A stretch of DNA of 64,000 nt from DATBGO01 sp050011895 (GCA_050011895.1 JBEKIF010000021.1:1-64000), one strand, 5' to 3'. Numbered from the stretch's first letter, positions 8,594-17,811 are shown. Made by a program: numbers and translations. Notes: generated by a model not told the origin, from the sequence alone.

Positions 8594-8836
8594 CCGCGTT
8601 ACCGCCTCGACCTCACCGTCGAGGCCCACGTGGAGGTCGAAGATTTCTCGCCGATCTCCTTCGCCGCCAACGACACCGACGTGCTCACCGTGGTCCGGTT
8701 CCGCGCCAGGTCACGCAGCACCGGCAAGACCGCAGCGATGGACCTGCACCACTACTTCAAGTTCCATGAAGGCAAAATCGCCTACTACCGCGGCACCGAG
8801 GACACCGCCCAGACCGAGGCGGTCCTGCGGTCCTGA
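8594..8836 (+). pseudogene. NTF2/SnoaL-like protein remnant, C-terminal half only
   Basis: An open frame from just after a TAG at 8591 encodes about 80 residues: YRLDLTVEAHVEVEDFSPIS, then NDTDVLTVVRFRAR and MDLHHYFKFHEGKIAYYRGT. This is the second half of an NTF2-like (SnoaL/ketosteroid isomerase-like) cone fold of normally 120-140 residues. There is no ATG and no ribosome-binding site; a GTG at 8630 would give only 68 residues. The upstream half is missing, its place taken by the 3' end of modC, so I read it as a truncated gene. It is followed by another decayed gene. Confidence 0.55.
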
Positions 8837-8911
8837 CCTGGCAGCCTGCGACCGGCCTTCCGCATGAGAGGCCCCGGACGCTGCCGACAGCCAGCGCAGA
8901 AAGGAGCCGCC

Positions 8912-9345
8912 GTGCCGAGCGCGAGCCACCACTTCGTCGCGGACCGCCCGATCGATGCCGTGTTCGACGTCGTCACCACGGCACGGTTCTGGCCCGCGTG
9001 GCATCCCGCCACGCGCGGCGTTGAAGGAGATGTTGATCACCCAGCCCAGCTGGGCGACCAGATCATCGAGCACGTGACGATCGCGGGGGTCGACGGCTCG
9101 GGCACGTGGACGGTTGTCGAGTACGACCGGCCGTACCACCTGGCCCTTGAGACTTGTCTCGCGGTGGTCACCTGCGGATCAGCTACCAGCTGGCTGCCGT
9201 GGACGGCGGAGGTACACGGTTCCAGCGCGACCTGGACTTCCCCGAACTGGGGCCACAGGTCAGTGCCGCCATGCAGGCGCAGTCTGCGGAAGGGATCGCC
9301 AGCCTCGCCCGCCTCGTGGAACGCGAGATCCCGGTCCCGTGCTAG
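8912..9345 (+). pseudogene. SRPBCC-family (polyketide cyclase-like) gene with a frameshift
   Basis: Starting at the GTG at 8912, preceded by AAGGAG at 8901-8906, the frame encodes an SRPBCC helix-grip protein: SASHHFVADRPIDAVFDVVT, FWPAWHPATRGVEGD, LGDQIIEHVTIAGVDGSGTW and YDRPYHLALET. At about 9150-9175 the coding sense jumps to the next frame (HLRISYQLAAVDGGGTRFQR, ending VEREIPVPC with TAG at 9343-9345). One inserted or deleted base explains this. Together the two parts give a normal family length of about 144 residues. Either the gene is inactivated or there is a single-base sequencing error. The ligand is unknown. Confidence 0.65.
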
Positions 9346-9765
9346 CCCGCACGGCCAAGGCCTGAGGAGGCCCGCGCCCGGGAAGGCACCGGCCAAACCG
9401 CCAACGCGGCGGTGCGTGCCTGGTCCGAGACCGGCGGGACCTCGCCAACGGTCAGTCAAGGTTGGGCGTGGACCCCAACGGCAGCGTTGTTGTCACGGCC
9501 GCTCGCCGGCTTGTGACTCCAGTCGCCGGGCTTGCGCTGGTGTGGTGCCCGGGCCGGGCGCTGCTGCGCGGGCCGGTGAGGTTCCCAGCGGAAAGCGACC
9601 CGGGTGACCTGCGCCTGGTGGCCGGTGCAGTACGGCCACCATCGTGATCAGATCAGCCCCGCCGTCATCGGCCGCTGACGCGAACTCGGCGAAGCCGCAG
9701 CAGCGGATGCTCACCTGCGGGCAGCTGGCCAAGTACGCGCTTGCTGTGGACAGCGGAGTGGCGGT
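9346..9765. other. 420-base stretch without a recognised gene
   Basis: Open frames exist on both strands but none shows a family pattern, a ribosome-binding site or consistent codon use. It separates the frameshifted SRPBCC gene from the end of the minus-strand membrane protein gene and may be decayed coding DNA, as its neighbours are. Confidence 0.4.
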
Positions 9766-10704
9766 CTAGCTGGGCATTTCGCGAAGCGCGAGGCGGACCG
9801 CGCGGGCCTGCTGAGACATGGCCTCGAGCTCGGCGATGCCGTGCTCGTCGGCGGCGGTGCGGGCGAGCATGTCCAGGTGCTCGCCGCTGAATTCGGCCAG
9901 CGCAGCTGCCTGCTGCCAGTCTCGGTAGGCGGCATCTGCCTCGCGGGCCTCTGCGGCATAGCGCTCCAGCGCCGCGACCCGGCCGGCGATGCTGGAGTCG
10001 GCGAGCTCGGCGGCCTGGAGCTGGCAGGCGGGCTGCGTGCCGGTGCCGACTGCGGACAGTTCTGCCCGCATGGCGCGAAGCCGGGCCTGCTCGCGCAGTG
10101 CCACGGCGATATCCCATTCCTGCCAGGCGAGGGCGGTGCTCGCGGCGGGCTGATCCAGCAGGCCGGCCCTGCAGATCTCCGACCAAGTGACGGCGTCGAT
10201 GGCATCTTGCGCACGCCGCAGCAGCACCCTGGACCGGGCGTCGAAGTCTGCGTCGGTCAGATAGCGGCCGTGGTAGGTGCGCGCGGCCATCTCGGCTGGC
10301 ACATTGCCGCTAGGCTGCCCGAAGCGGGCGATCCGGACGCCCAAGACCACCGTGGTGACCACCGCGATGATCTCCGCGACAAGGAGCGCATAACGGTTCG
10401 AAGCGGATTCCCAGCCAGCCGGCCCCTGGAAGATCAGCACCCCGATGGCCAAGGGGGTTGCGCCGAAGACCGCGATGAACATGGCGGTTGTCATGCCCAT
10501 GACCGCCCCGTCGACCGTCGCCATCCGCTTGCCGGGATCCGTGGGCAGGAAGTCGCGGCGCCGGGCGGGCCGGTGCCGGCCCGCCGCAGTGAGAAGCGTG
10601 CCAGGGGCAGTCAGCAAGGCACGATCAGAACGCGGGATGCCGGGATCGACCACAGGACGCCGCAGCATGGCATCAGCCCAGGCGGCTTCGTGCTGACCAC
10701 CCAT
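9766..10704 (-). CDS. Membrane protein with two helices and a long helical cytoplasmic tail
   Basis: I start this at the ATG at 10704, preceded by AGGAG eight bases upstream, giving 312 residues. A much longer open frame upstream is antisense to other genes and rejected. Residues 1-70 are Arg-rich. Two hydrophobic segments follow (GMTTAMFIAVFGATPLAIGV at about 72-95 and YALLVAEIIAVVTTVVLGV at about 113-132). The remaining 180 residues are Ala/Glu/Arg/Gln-rich and predicted helical, probably coiled coil. I recognise no family. It stands alone; the gene at 10960 is divergent. Function unknown. Confidence 0.7.
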   Translation of the reverse strand: MGGQHEAAWADAMLRRPVVDPGIPRSDRALLTAPGTLLTAAGRHRPARRRDFLPTDPGKRMATVDGAVMGMTTAMFIAVFGATPLAIGVLIFQGPAGWESASNRYALLVAEIIAVVTTVVLGVRIARFGQPSGNVPAEMAARTYHGRYLTDADFDARSRVLLRRAQDAIDAVTWSEICRAGLLDQPAASTALAWQEWDIAVALREQARLRAMRAELSAVGTGTQPACQLQAAELADSSIAGRVAALERYAAEAREADAAYRDWQQAAALAEFSGEHLDMLARTAADEHGIAELEAMSQQARAVRLALREMPS

Positions 10705-10959
10705 CGGCCGGCTCCTGTCCCGCTCACCATGACAGCGAAACCCGAGAGGAAAGGCAGGTGAATCCATTCGAGGATATCGCCACCGGGCCGGTGCGGCACA
10801 ACCGCGCACCGGCCGTTCCCGGGGCTGGCACCAGGCTCTCGACGCCCAGGGCCAGCTTTCTCGATCGGCGAGGCGGTCACCGATCGGGACGTCCGGCGGG
10901 GATGCCAACCGCTCCGGCGCGCGGAGCGTCAAGCAACCATCACCCAAATGGAGGACCAG

Positions 10960-11340
10960 ATGAAACGCAGCGTGATCAGCATCTCCGCCCTCGCCGCTGG
11001 GGCGGGTATCACCGTTGCCCTGGCCGGGCCCGCGCTGGCGGGCCCGGCCGTGACGGCGGTATTGCAGTCCTGTACGGCATCGGTGAGCAACAGCCACCCG
11101 GCCGACTACACCACCACCGATGTGAAGGTCCGCGCCGCGGTCGGCGCCGAGGTGTTCACGGTGGCTCACTACAAGACCGTCAACCGTGCCTACTTCCGCG
11201 TCGCAGGCTCTGGAGGGCGCGCCACCGCCGCTTACTACGTGAGCGGCGCGACGCCCGGTTACAGGGTTGTCGTGCACGTCACGGTTGTCCGCGGGCATCA
11301 GGCAAACAGCTGCTCTACATGGTTCACGCCCAAGAGCTGA
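10960..11340 (+). CDS. Small secreted protein of unknown function
   Basis: The ATG at 10960 is preceded by GAGGA and is preferred to an in-frame ATG at 10948. The 126-residue product begins MKRSVISISALAAGAGITVA, a Sec signal peptide ending ALAGPALAGPA (cleavage near residue 28). The mature part of about 98 residues has two cysteines (QSCTASVSN and NSCSTWFTP) that could form one disulfide, and is rich in Val, Thr and Ala as in a beta sandwich. I recognise no family. It is probably exported to the cell surface or medium. It stands alone between the divergent membrane protein gene and the GTPase. Confidence 0.72.
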   Translation: MKRSVISISALAAGAGITVALAGPALAGPAVTAVLQSCTASVSNSHPADYTTTDVKVRAAVGAEVFTVAHYKTVNRAYFRVAGSGGRATAAYYVSGATPGYRVVVHVTVVRGHQANSCSTWFTPKS

Positions 11341-11631
11341 GGAGTGATCACGAGCGGCGCACGGCGGGGATGCAGGCACCCTGGTTATAAGGCGGAAGCG
11401 GACCTGAGCGTGCTCGCCATGGATGGGTGGGTGGCCGAGGCGCCCATCGCGCCGCCGTTCGGTGTCTTGAGGGCCTGGGTGACCGTTGCCCGAAGGGTCA
11501 GCAACTCGCACGCCTGCCTGTGACCGGCGGCGCCGACCGGTCTGGGTACCCTGAGGATCAGTGCGGAGGGGCCCGCCATTAACCGCGGCGCTGCCGCCAA
11601 TGGCCCCTGCCTGATGAAGGTGGGAGGCCGC

Positions 11632-13497
11632 GTGCGCGCATACGATGACCATGACCCGCTGCTGGCGGCGCTGGCTGAGTTGTCTGCGCTGGGCGGGCCG
11701 GACGACCGCGCCAGCCTGGACGCTCTTCGCGGCCGGCTGTGTGAGCAGCGGCTGCGGGTGCTGTTCGTTGGGGAGGCCAAGCGGGGCAAGAGCACGGTGG
11801 TGAACGCGCTGCTCGGCCGGGCGGTGCTGCCGGCCGGGGTGACGCCGCTGACCGCGCTGGCTACGACCGTGCGGTATGGCCGGGCCGAGGGCGTCACCGC
11901 GGTGTTCCGGGACGGTCACGTGGACAGGTTCCCGCTGTCGGCACTTGAGGACCTGGTGACCGAACGGGGGAATCCCGGCAACCGGCGCGGCCTCGCGTCG
12001 GTCACCGTCGTGGTGGACGCGCCGGTGCTGGCGCGCGGTGTGGAGCTGGTGGACACCCCGGGGGCGGGCTCGGTGTACGCGCATAACACCGCGGAGGCAG
12101 AGCTGGCCCTGGACACGATGGACGCGGCGGTGTTCGTGCTCACCGCCGATCCGCCGGTGTCAGCGAGCGAGCGTGACCTGATGACCCAGGTGGTGGGTCT
12201 GTCGGCCAGCATGTTCGTTGTCCTGAACAAGGCCGACTACCTCGCGGCACCGGCGGGACCCGCCGGACCGGATACGGCCGGCTCCGGATCGGCAGGCGCC
12301 GGCGACGGGAACCGCGCTGGCAGTAACATCCCGGCCGGCGGCGAGCTCGCCGAGGCACTGGCGTTCACGGCCGAGGTGGCGGGGGAGGCCGCCGGGCGCC
12401 CGGTGCGGGTTTACCCGCTGTCGGCGCGGGCGGCGCTGGCTGGTGGCCGCGATACGGGGTTCGCCGTGTTCGCCGCCGACTTCGCCGCGTACCTGGAGCG
12501 GGGGCGAGCGTCCGACCTGCGGCTGTCGGTGGCCGGGCACGCCCGCCGGCTGGCTGGTTCGTTGCGGGATGAGACTGATCTTGCCCGCCGGGCTGCGGCG
12601 ATGCGCAGCGGCGACGCGGCCCGGCGGGTCGCGGCGTTCAGCACCCGGCTGGCCGCCGTCGCCGGGCGCCGCAGGGACGCGGCAGACCTGGCGCACGCCG
12701 GATCGGCGCGGATGCTCGCAGACCTGAATGAGTCAGTGCAGCAGGCGGCAGCGGAGTGCACAGCCCGCGTCGCGGCCGGCCTGGAAGCCCTTTTCGGCGG
12801 CGCTCTGCGGTCAGCCCCGGCTGCGGAGATCGAACGTGCCGGGCGGGCCCGCCTGGGAGAGCTTGCCGTGGAGGCGGCCGAGAGGTGGCGGCAGCAGCAG
12901 GCGGCGCGGCTGGAGGACAGGCTCGCACGGCTGGACGAACGGCTGACCGGTGAGCTGAAAGCCGAGCTGGACTCGGTGCGCGACGCGGCAGCCGAGCTGC
13001 TGGGGCTCAGCCTGACTGTGCCGGGGCCGGGTGAGCGGCTCACGCCGGATCTCGGGTTCTTCTACCTGGTGGCGCAGGATGCCGGGCAAACCGAACTGCT
13101 GGCCGGCGCCGTCCGCCGGCGGCTCCCGGGCAAGGCCGGGCGGCGCCGCGCCCTGGCGCACCTGCGCCGCGAGGCCGCCGACCTGGTTCCCCAGCAGATC
13201 GGGCGGGCACGGGCCGACCTGCAGTACCGGCTGGCGGAGGCAACCCGGCGGCTGGCCGGTGCCGTGGATACCCGCTATACCGAGAGCACCGGCCGCCTGG
13301 AGAGCGCCCTGCGCACCGCGGCCGCCCTGCGGGAAGCCACCGCCGGCGAGGCGGCGCAACGGGACCAGGAACTGGCCGCGCGCCAGCAGGCGCTCGGCCA
13401 TCTGGTCGCCGTGCTGGACGGGGCTGCCGCCAGCACGGCCGGCAGTGGCCCGGCCGCCGGGGACGGCGGCAGCGCGAATGCCAGGGCAGAGAGGTAG
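11632..13497 (+). CDS. Dynamin-like GTPase
   Basis: A large GTPase of about 620 residues. Counting from an alternative ATG at 11614, G1 is GEAKRGKST (53-61), G3 is DTPGAGS (147-153) and G4 is NKAD (205-208). Residues 300-620 are long Ala/Arg/Glu-rich helices like the middle and effector stalk of bacterial dynamin-like proteins, which act on membranes. A partly hydrophobic stretch near 490-515 (LGFFYLVAQDAG) may be a membrane paddle. The GTG at 11632 with GGGAGG just upstream is favoured; the ATG at 11614 lacks a ribosome-binding site. Bacterial dynamins often occur as adjacent pairs, but no partner is present here. Its membrane target is unknown. Confidence 0.85.
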   Translation: MRAYDDHDPLLAALAELSALGGPDDRASLDALRGRLCEQRLRVLFVGEAKRGKSTVVNALLGRAVLPAGVTPLTALATTVRYGRAEGVTAVFRDGHVDRFPLSALEDLVTERGNPGNRRGLASVTVVVDAPVLARGVELVDTPGAGSVYAHNTAEAELALDTMDAAVFVLTADPPVSASERDLMTQVVGLSASMFVVLNKADYLAAPAGPAGPDTAGSGSAGAGDGNRAGSNIPAGGELAEALAFTAEVAGEAAGRPVRVYPLSARAALAGGRDTGFAVFAADFAAYLERGRASDLRLSVAGHARRLAGSLRDETDLARRAAAMRSGDAARRVAAFSTRLAAVAGRRRDAADLAHAGSARMLADLNESVQQAAAECTARVAAGLEALFGGALRSAPAAEIERAGRARLGELAVEAAERWRQQQAARLEDRLARLDERLTGELKAELDSVRDAAAELLGLSLTVPGPGERLTPDLGFFYLVAQDAGQTELLAGAVRRRLPGKAGRRRALAHLRREAADLVPQQIGRARADLQYRLAEATRRLAGAVDTRYTESTGRLESALRTAAALREATAGEAAQRDQELAARQQALGHLVAVLDGAAASTAGSGPAAGDGGSANARAER

Positions 13498-13684
13498 CTA
13501 GCACATCAGTGCGCATCCGGAACGCCCCGTCCACGGCGATGAGCCGCAGGTTGGCGAGGCCGGCGCCGAGCATCGCCAGCGCCTTCGGCACGGACATGTG
13601 AACCTTGGCGGAGGCATACACTGCACACGGCCGGGCGCCGTCCTCGTTCGCCGGCGCCTTCGCAAAGCCGGCAAGCCGGTTAAG
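13496..13684 (-). pseudogene. PLP-dependent decarboxylase fragment
   Basis: On the minus strand the 189 bases after the GTPase gene encode about 62 residues: GFAKAPANEDGARPCAVYAS, AKVHMSVPKALAMLGAGLAN and LRLIAVDGAFRMRTDVLA. This is the segment of group II PLP decarboxylases (aromatic amino acid, glutamate or tyrosine type) around the Y-S/A-S-x-x-H-x-S-V-x-K-A motif and the following L-R-x-I-x-V-D strand. The rest of the roughly 450-residue enzyme, including the PLP lysine, is absent on both sides. It is a relic, probably left by deletion. The stretch 13685-13890 around it holds no recognised gene. Confidence 0.6.
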
Positions 13685-13890
13685 GTCGGGAATGGCCCCG
13701 ACTACATCGCGATCACCCTGGACGGTAAGACGCCTCCGTCGCCAATAAGCCGCGGATGGCAACCGCCGCGAGGTCACCGAGAGGTGATCGGCGGTCCGTG
13801 GTCCGCGGTGTACGGCCAGGCAGAGCACCGTCCTGCATGGCCAGAAGGCCGTTATGGCGCTGACGATGAGCTAACCGGGAGGCGAACCTG

Positions 13891-14838
13891 ATGGATGGGC
13901 GGACTGCTGTCATCGCGATCGGCGGCAATTCCCTGATCAAGGACAAGTACCACCAGACGGTCCGTGACCAGTACATTGCCGCGAGGGAGACCTGCTACCA
14001 CATCGTCAACATGATCAGGGATGGCTGGGGCGTCGCGATCACCCACGGCAACGGTCCCCAGGTCGGCTTCATCCTGAGGCGGTCCGAGCTTGCCGCCCAC
14101 GAGCTGCACGAGGTGCCGCTGGATGTCTGCGGGGCGGACACCCAGGGCGCCATCGGCTATGAGCTGCAGCAGAATCTCTACAACGAGTTCCGGCGTTACG
14201 GCATCGACAGGGACGCAGTCACGCTGGTCTGCCAGACCGAGGTGGCCGCGGACGACGCGGCGTTCGCGAAGCCGAGCAAGCCGATCGGCTCCTTCATGGA
14301 CGCCGGGCAGGCTGACCGGCGCCGGGCAGAAGGCTGGGACGTCGTCGAGGATGCCGACCGCGGCTGGCGCCGGGTGGTTGCCTCGCCGCAGCCGCTGCGG
14401 ATCGTCGAGCTGCCGTCCATCAGGCGGCTGCTCGCCGCCGGCACCGTGATCATCGCGGTTGGCGGCGGCGGGATCCCGGTGGTGGCCGACGAGTCGGGCA
14501 ATCTGCACGGTGCCGCTGCCGTCATCGACAAGGACCTGGCATCGGCCCTGCTTGCCAGCGAGATCGGCGCCGACCTGTTTGTCATCTCCACCGCCGTGGA
14601 GAAGGTCGCGCTGGAGTTCGGTACCCCACGGCAGCGCTGGGTCGACCACTTAACGCTTGCGGAAGCCAGCCACTATCTCGCTGAGGGCAGGCATTTCGCG
14701 GCGGGAAGCATGGGCCCGAAGATCCAGGCTGTCGTCTCCTACCTTGAGCGCGGCGGGAAGGAGGCGCTCATCACCGACCCCGACAACCTCGGGCGTGCCC
14801 TTGCCGGTCAGACCGGGACGCGGATCACCCGCGACTGA
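13891..14838 (+). CDS. arcC: Carbamate kinase
   Basis: A 315-residue amino-acid-kinase-fold enzyme that interconverts carbamoyl phosphate plus ADP with carbamate plus ATP. Seen are AIGGNSLIKD (phosphate loop, about 8-17), THGNGPQVGFILRRSELA (about 51-68), VIIAVGGGGIPVV, the DKDLASALLASEIGADLFVI nucleotide-site block and HFAAGSMGPKIQAVVSYLE near the C-terminus. Length fits the family. It is not accompanied by arginine deiminase or ornithine carbamoyltransferase, so a normal arginine deiminase operon is absent; it could serve purine or oxamate breakdown. It converges with the acyl-CoA synthetase fusion gene. Confidence 0.93.
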   Translation: MDGRTAVIAIGGNSLIKDKYHQTVRDQYIAARETCYHIVNMIRDGWGVAITHGNGPQVGFILRRSELAAHELHEVPLDVCGADTQGAIGYELQQNLYNEFRRYGIDRDAVTLVCQTEVAADDAAFAKPSKPIGSFMDAGQADRRRAEGWDVVEDADRGWRRVVASPQPLRIVELPSIRRLLAAGTVIIAVGGGGIPVVADESGNLHGAAAVIDKDLASALLASEIGADLFVISTAVEKVALEFGTPRQRWVDHLTLAEASHYLAEGRHFAAGSMGPKIQAVVSYLERGGKEALITDPDNLGRALAGQTGTRITRD

Positions 14839-14904
14839 GCCCGTCGACCACCGCGGGCCAGCCGCTGACAGTGGCCGCTACGGCTGAGGCAGCCCGGCGG
14901 GCCG

Positions 14905-14922
14905 CTCGCTGGGGTCAGCGAG
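14905..14922. terminator. Hairpin between convergent genes
   Basis: CTCGCTG-gggt-CAGCGAG is a perfect 7-bp stem with a 4-base loop in the gap between the convergent carbamate kinase and acyl-CoA synthetase genes. No U-tract follows on either strand, which is common in high-GC actinobacterial terminators. The call rests on position and shape only. Confidence 0.4.
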
Positions 14923-15055
14923 AAATGCGGGCCGGGGCGGGCGGAGTTCGCTGCTGCGATTGGGTCGTCGCCTGTTGTAGTGGCCGCGTACTGTACGCAG
15001 TCCACGTTAAAGAAGTCTCCATTTCCGGGGACCAGGCGCCGGCCTTCGGCCAGGT

Positions 15056-17752
15056 CTACGTCGTGTCGTGCAGCGCCAGGGGAAGCTGGCGCAGGAACGG
15101 GTCGGCAAGCTGCTGGCTGGTTACCCGGATGCGCGCGTCCACGGCGATGACACCGTCGTGGCGGGCGATCAGGGGGTTCAGGTCTAGCTCGGCGACCTGG
15201 GGTAGGTCATCGGCGAGCCGTGACACCCGGAGCAGGGTGTCGCGCAGCGCTTCGATGTCCGCTGCGGGCTGGCCTCGGTGACCGAGCAGCAATGGTGCCG
15301 CGCGGATGGAGTGGATCAGGTCGTCGGCGTCGGCGCCGGTGAGGGGAGCGAGGCGAGCCGCATGATCACCGAGCACTTCGGTGGCAACGCCACCAAGCCC
15401 GAACACCACGACGGGACCGAACACCGGTTCCTGCACCACGCCCACGATGGTCTCAGTGCCGCCCGTGATCATGGGCTCGACCAGCACACCGGACATCCGC
15501 CCGGCGAATCTGTCCTGGAGGCGGCGCATCGCCGCTCGTACCTCGTCGGCCCCGCGCAGGTCCAGTTCTACCGCGCCCGCGTCGGTCTTGTGCAGCAGGC
15601 CGGGCACCACGGCCTTGATCACCACGTGACCGCCTAGGCTAGCCGCCGCGCCGGCCGCTGCGTCGGCATCAGCCGCCTGACGGAAACCCACCATCGGGAT
15701 GCCGTAGCAGCGCAGCAGATCGTCGGCCTCGCCGGCGGACAGCCAGCCGCCGCCTGGCATCCTCGTGAGGAAGGAACTGACGATCGAGCGCGCGTCCGCC
15801 ACGCGGAGATCCCCGATCTGCGGCACCAGGCCGGCTGGCCGGGATCGCCAGGAGCCGTAGCGAACTGCCCGGGCCAGGGCACGGGCGGCCGCTTCCGGGT
15901 AGGCGTACGCGGGCACGGCCAGGCCGGCGCCGCCGTTGCGTAGCAGGTGGACCGCCTCGGGCTGGTCCAGCACGACCGCAGCGACCGGGACCGGCAGCGG
16001 CCCGCCGGTGAGAGCAGGGATCAGGTCGAGGGGAGTGTTCCGGATCACCAGCGCGATCAAGGCATGCACCCCGTCGTCGCTGCCGGCGATCTGCAGGGCC
16101 TCGCGGAATGCCTCCGCGCTGACGGCCGCGGTGGTGTCGACCGGCCCGCCAAGGGCGGAGCCGGCCGGCAGCACATCCCGGAGGCGGCTGCGGGTCTTCG
16201 GGCCCAGCGTGACAACTGCCAGGCCCGCCTGCACGCATGCGTCGGCAGCCAGCACGCCGGCGCCTCCGCCGCTGGACAGGATGCAGACACCGCTGCCCGC
16301 CGGGATCGGCTGGGACGCGATCAGCACGGCAACGTCGAGCAGTTCGCCCAAGCTGGCGGTGGCGATAACGCCTGCCTGCTCGAACAATGCCTGCCGGGTG
16401 ATCAGCGGAGCGGCTGCGGCCGCCGTATGCGAGGCGGCGGCACGCTGACCCGGCGCCGACTGCCCGGCGTGGACGGTGAGGACGGGGATCTTGGCGCTCA
16501 CCCGGCGCGCTGTCCGGGCGAACCTGCGCGGGTTACCGAAGGACTCCAGGTAGAGCACGGCCAGCTCGGTGGTCTTGTCCGCCTCCCACCACATCAGCAT
16601 GTCGTTGCCGGAGACATCCAGCTTGTCGCCGACCGAGGCGAATGACGAGGTCCCGATGCCCAGCCGGGAAAAGTGCTCCAGCAGCGCTACGCCGACCCCA
16701 CCGGACTGGACGACCAGGCCGGTCTTGCCGGGGGAACAGCGGTGCACGGCGAGCGTGGCGTCCAGCCCGATCCCAGGCACCGCGACGCCGGAGCAGTTCG
16801 GGCCGACCAGGCGCATGCCCCCACGCCGGCTGGCTTCGAGCAGGCTGGACTCCTGCGCTGGCGTGAGACCCGAGGTAATCACCACCAGAGATCTGGCTCC
16901 GCGCGTTCCGCAATCCCGCGCCACCTCCACGACGCCCGCCGCTGGCACCGCTGCCACCACCAGATCGGGGGCCTCGGGCAGCGCCGCGATCGACGGGACG
17001 CACGGGATTCCCTCGATCTCGTCGGCGTGCGGGCTGACCGCGTACAGGGCGCCTGCGAAGCCAGCGTCACGGATATTGCGCAGGATCCTCCGGCCAACCG
17101 ATCCAGGGCGGTGACCTGCGCCGACCACCGCGGCCGACCGGGGAGCCAGCAAGGGTTCCAGGCTGGCCACGTCGGCCTGCGTCTCCCGGCCGGCTACGGC
17201 GTCCAGGTAGGCGCTGACCTCGCCGAGAGCCGTGCTATGCGGAATCGGCATGGACACCTCAACCACGCCGTCGACGGACCTGCGCCGCACAGTCAGCCCC
17301 AGGTCCCCGAGCACTCGCAGCACGGCGCTATTCGCCGGCAGAACCTCAGCGGTGAGGACCTGCACGCCGCCGGCGCGGGCCAGCGAGACCAGGTGCTCGA
17401 GCAGCAACGTGGCGATGCCGTGCCGGTGCATGCCGTCGGCGACCGCAAGGGCGATCTCCGCGGCCCGCGGGTCGGTGATGAGCTCGCAGCTGGCGACTCC
17501 GACCAGCTCATCGTGCAGCAGGCCAAGGAGCGCTAAGTGGTCCGGGCCGGTCTCGCGGCACACCCGGCCGGCCTCTTGCTCGGCGGCGGCCGGGCTCGCG
17601 CTGAAGAAGCGGAAGTACAGGTTCTCCGGCGACATCGCCTCGTGCAGCCGTCTGACAGGCTCGTAATCTCCCGGTCCCGCCGGCCGGATCGTGATCGTGG
17701 TGCCATCGGCCAGCAACGCATAAGACTCCCCAGCCTCCGCGAGCGCGGCCAA
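15056..17752 (-). CDS. GNAT acetyltransferase fused to ADP-forming acyl-CoA synthetase
   Basis: About 898 residues from a TTG at 17752 that follows GGAGGTGA with ideal spacing; a TTG at 17779 is the alternative. Order of domains: GNAT N-acetyltransferase (about 20-165, with GMHRHGIATLLLEHL for acetyl-CoA), CoA-binding Rossmann domain (about 195-320, AVVGAGHRPGSVGRRIL), succinyl-CoA-synthetase-like domain with the phosphohistidine region AAASHTAAAA, then ATP-grasp (about 665-890, GGHVVIKAVVPGLLHKTDAG). Proteins of this build are acyl-CoA synthetases (ADP-forming) or, when the synthetase part is regulatory, protein lysine acetyltransferases of the Pat/PatZ type. The His is kept, so catalysis is possible. 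Conversion of acyl-CoA to acid with ATP gain is one likely role. Confidence 0.88.
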   Translation of the reverse strand: MAALAEAGESYALLADGTTITIRPAGPGDYEPVRRLHEAMSPENLYFRFFSASPAAAEQEAGRVCRETGPDHLALLGLLHDELVGVASCELITDPRAAEIALAVADGMHRHGIATLLLEHLVSLARAGGVQVLTAEVLPANSAVLRVLGDLGLTVRRRSVDGVVEVSMPIPHSTALGEVSAYLDAVAGRETQADVASLEPLLAPRSAAVVGAGHRPGSVGRRILRNIRDAGFAGALYAVSPHADEIEGIPCVPSIAALPEAPDLVVAAVPAAGVVEVARDCGTRGARSLVVITSGLTPAQESSLLEASRRGGMRLVGPNCSGVAVPGIGLDATLAVHRCSPGKTGLVVQSGGVGVALLEHFSRLGIGTSSFASVGDKLDVSGNDMLMWWEADKTTELAVLYLESFGNPRRFARTARRVSAKIPVLTVHAGQSAPGQRAAASHTAAAAAPLITRQALFEQAGVIATASLGELLDVAVLIASQPIPAGSGVCILSSGGGAGVLAADACVQAGLAVVTLGPKTRSRLRDVLPAGSALGGPVDTTAAVSAEAFREALQIAGSDDGVHALIALVIRNTPLDLIPALTGGPLPVPVAAVVLDQPEAVHLLRNGGAGLAVPAYAYPEAAARALARAVRYGSWRSRPAGLVPQIGDLRVADARSIVSSFLTRMPGGGWLSAGEADDLLRCYGIPMVGFRQAADADAAAGAAASLGGHVVIKAVVPGLLHKTDAGAVELDLRGADEVRAAMRRLQDRFAGRMSGVLVEPMITGGTETIVGVVQEPVFGPVVVFGLGGVATEVLGDHAARLAPLTGADADDLIHSIRAAPLLLGHRGQPAADIEALRDTLLRVSRLADDLPQVAELDLNPLIARHDGVIAVDARIRVTSQQLADPFLRQLPLALHDTT

Positions 17753-17811
17753 CCGATCACCTCCGGCTTCTCCAAGCAACCCCGGGTGCCAGACGATCCT
17801 GCCGCACTAGC

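Noticed and set aside
10705..12084. Long minus-strand open frame extending the membrane protein by about 460 residues
   Set aside because: It is antisense to the secreted protein and the dynamin GTPase, is Arg/His/Gln-rich without family pattern, and a start with a good ribosome-binding site exists at 10704.
13891..14838. Arginine deiminase operon
   Set aside because: Only carbamate kinase is present; neither arginine deiminase nor ornithine carbamoyltransferase is nearby.
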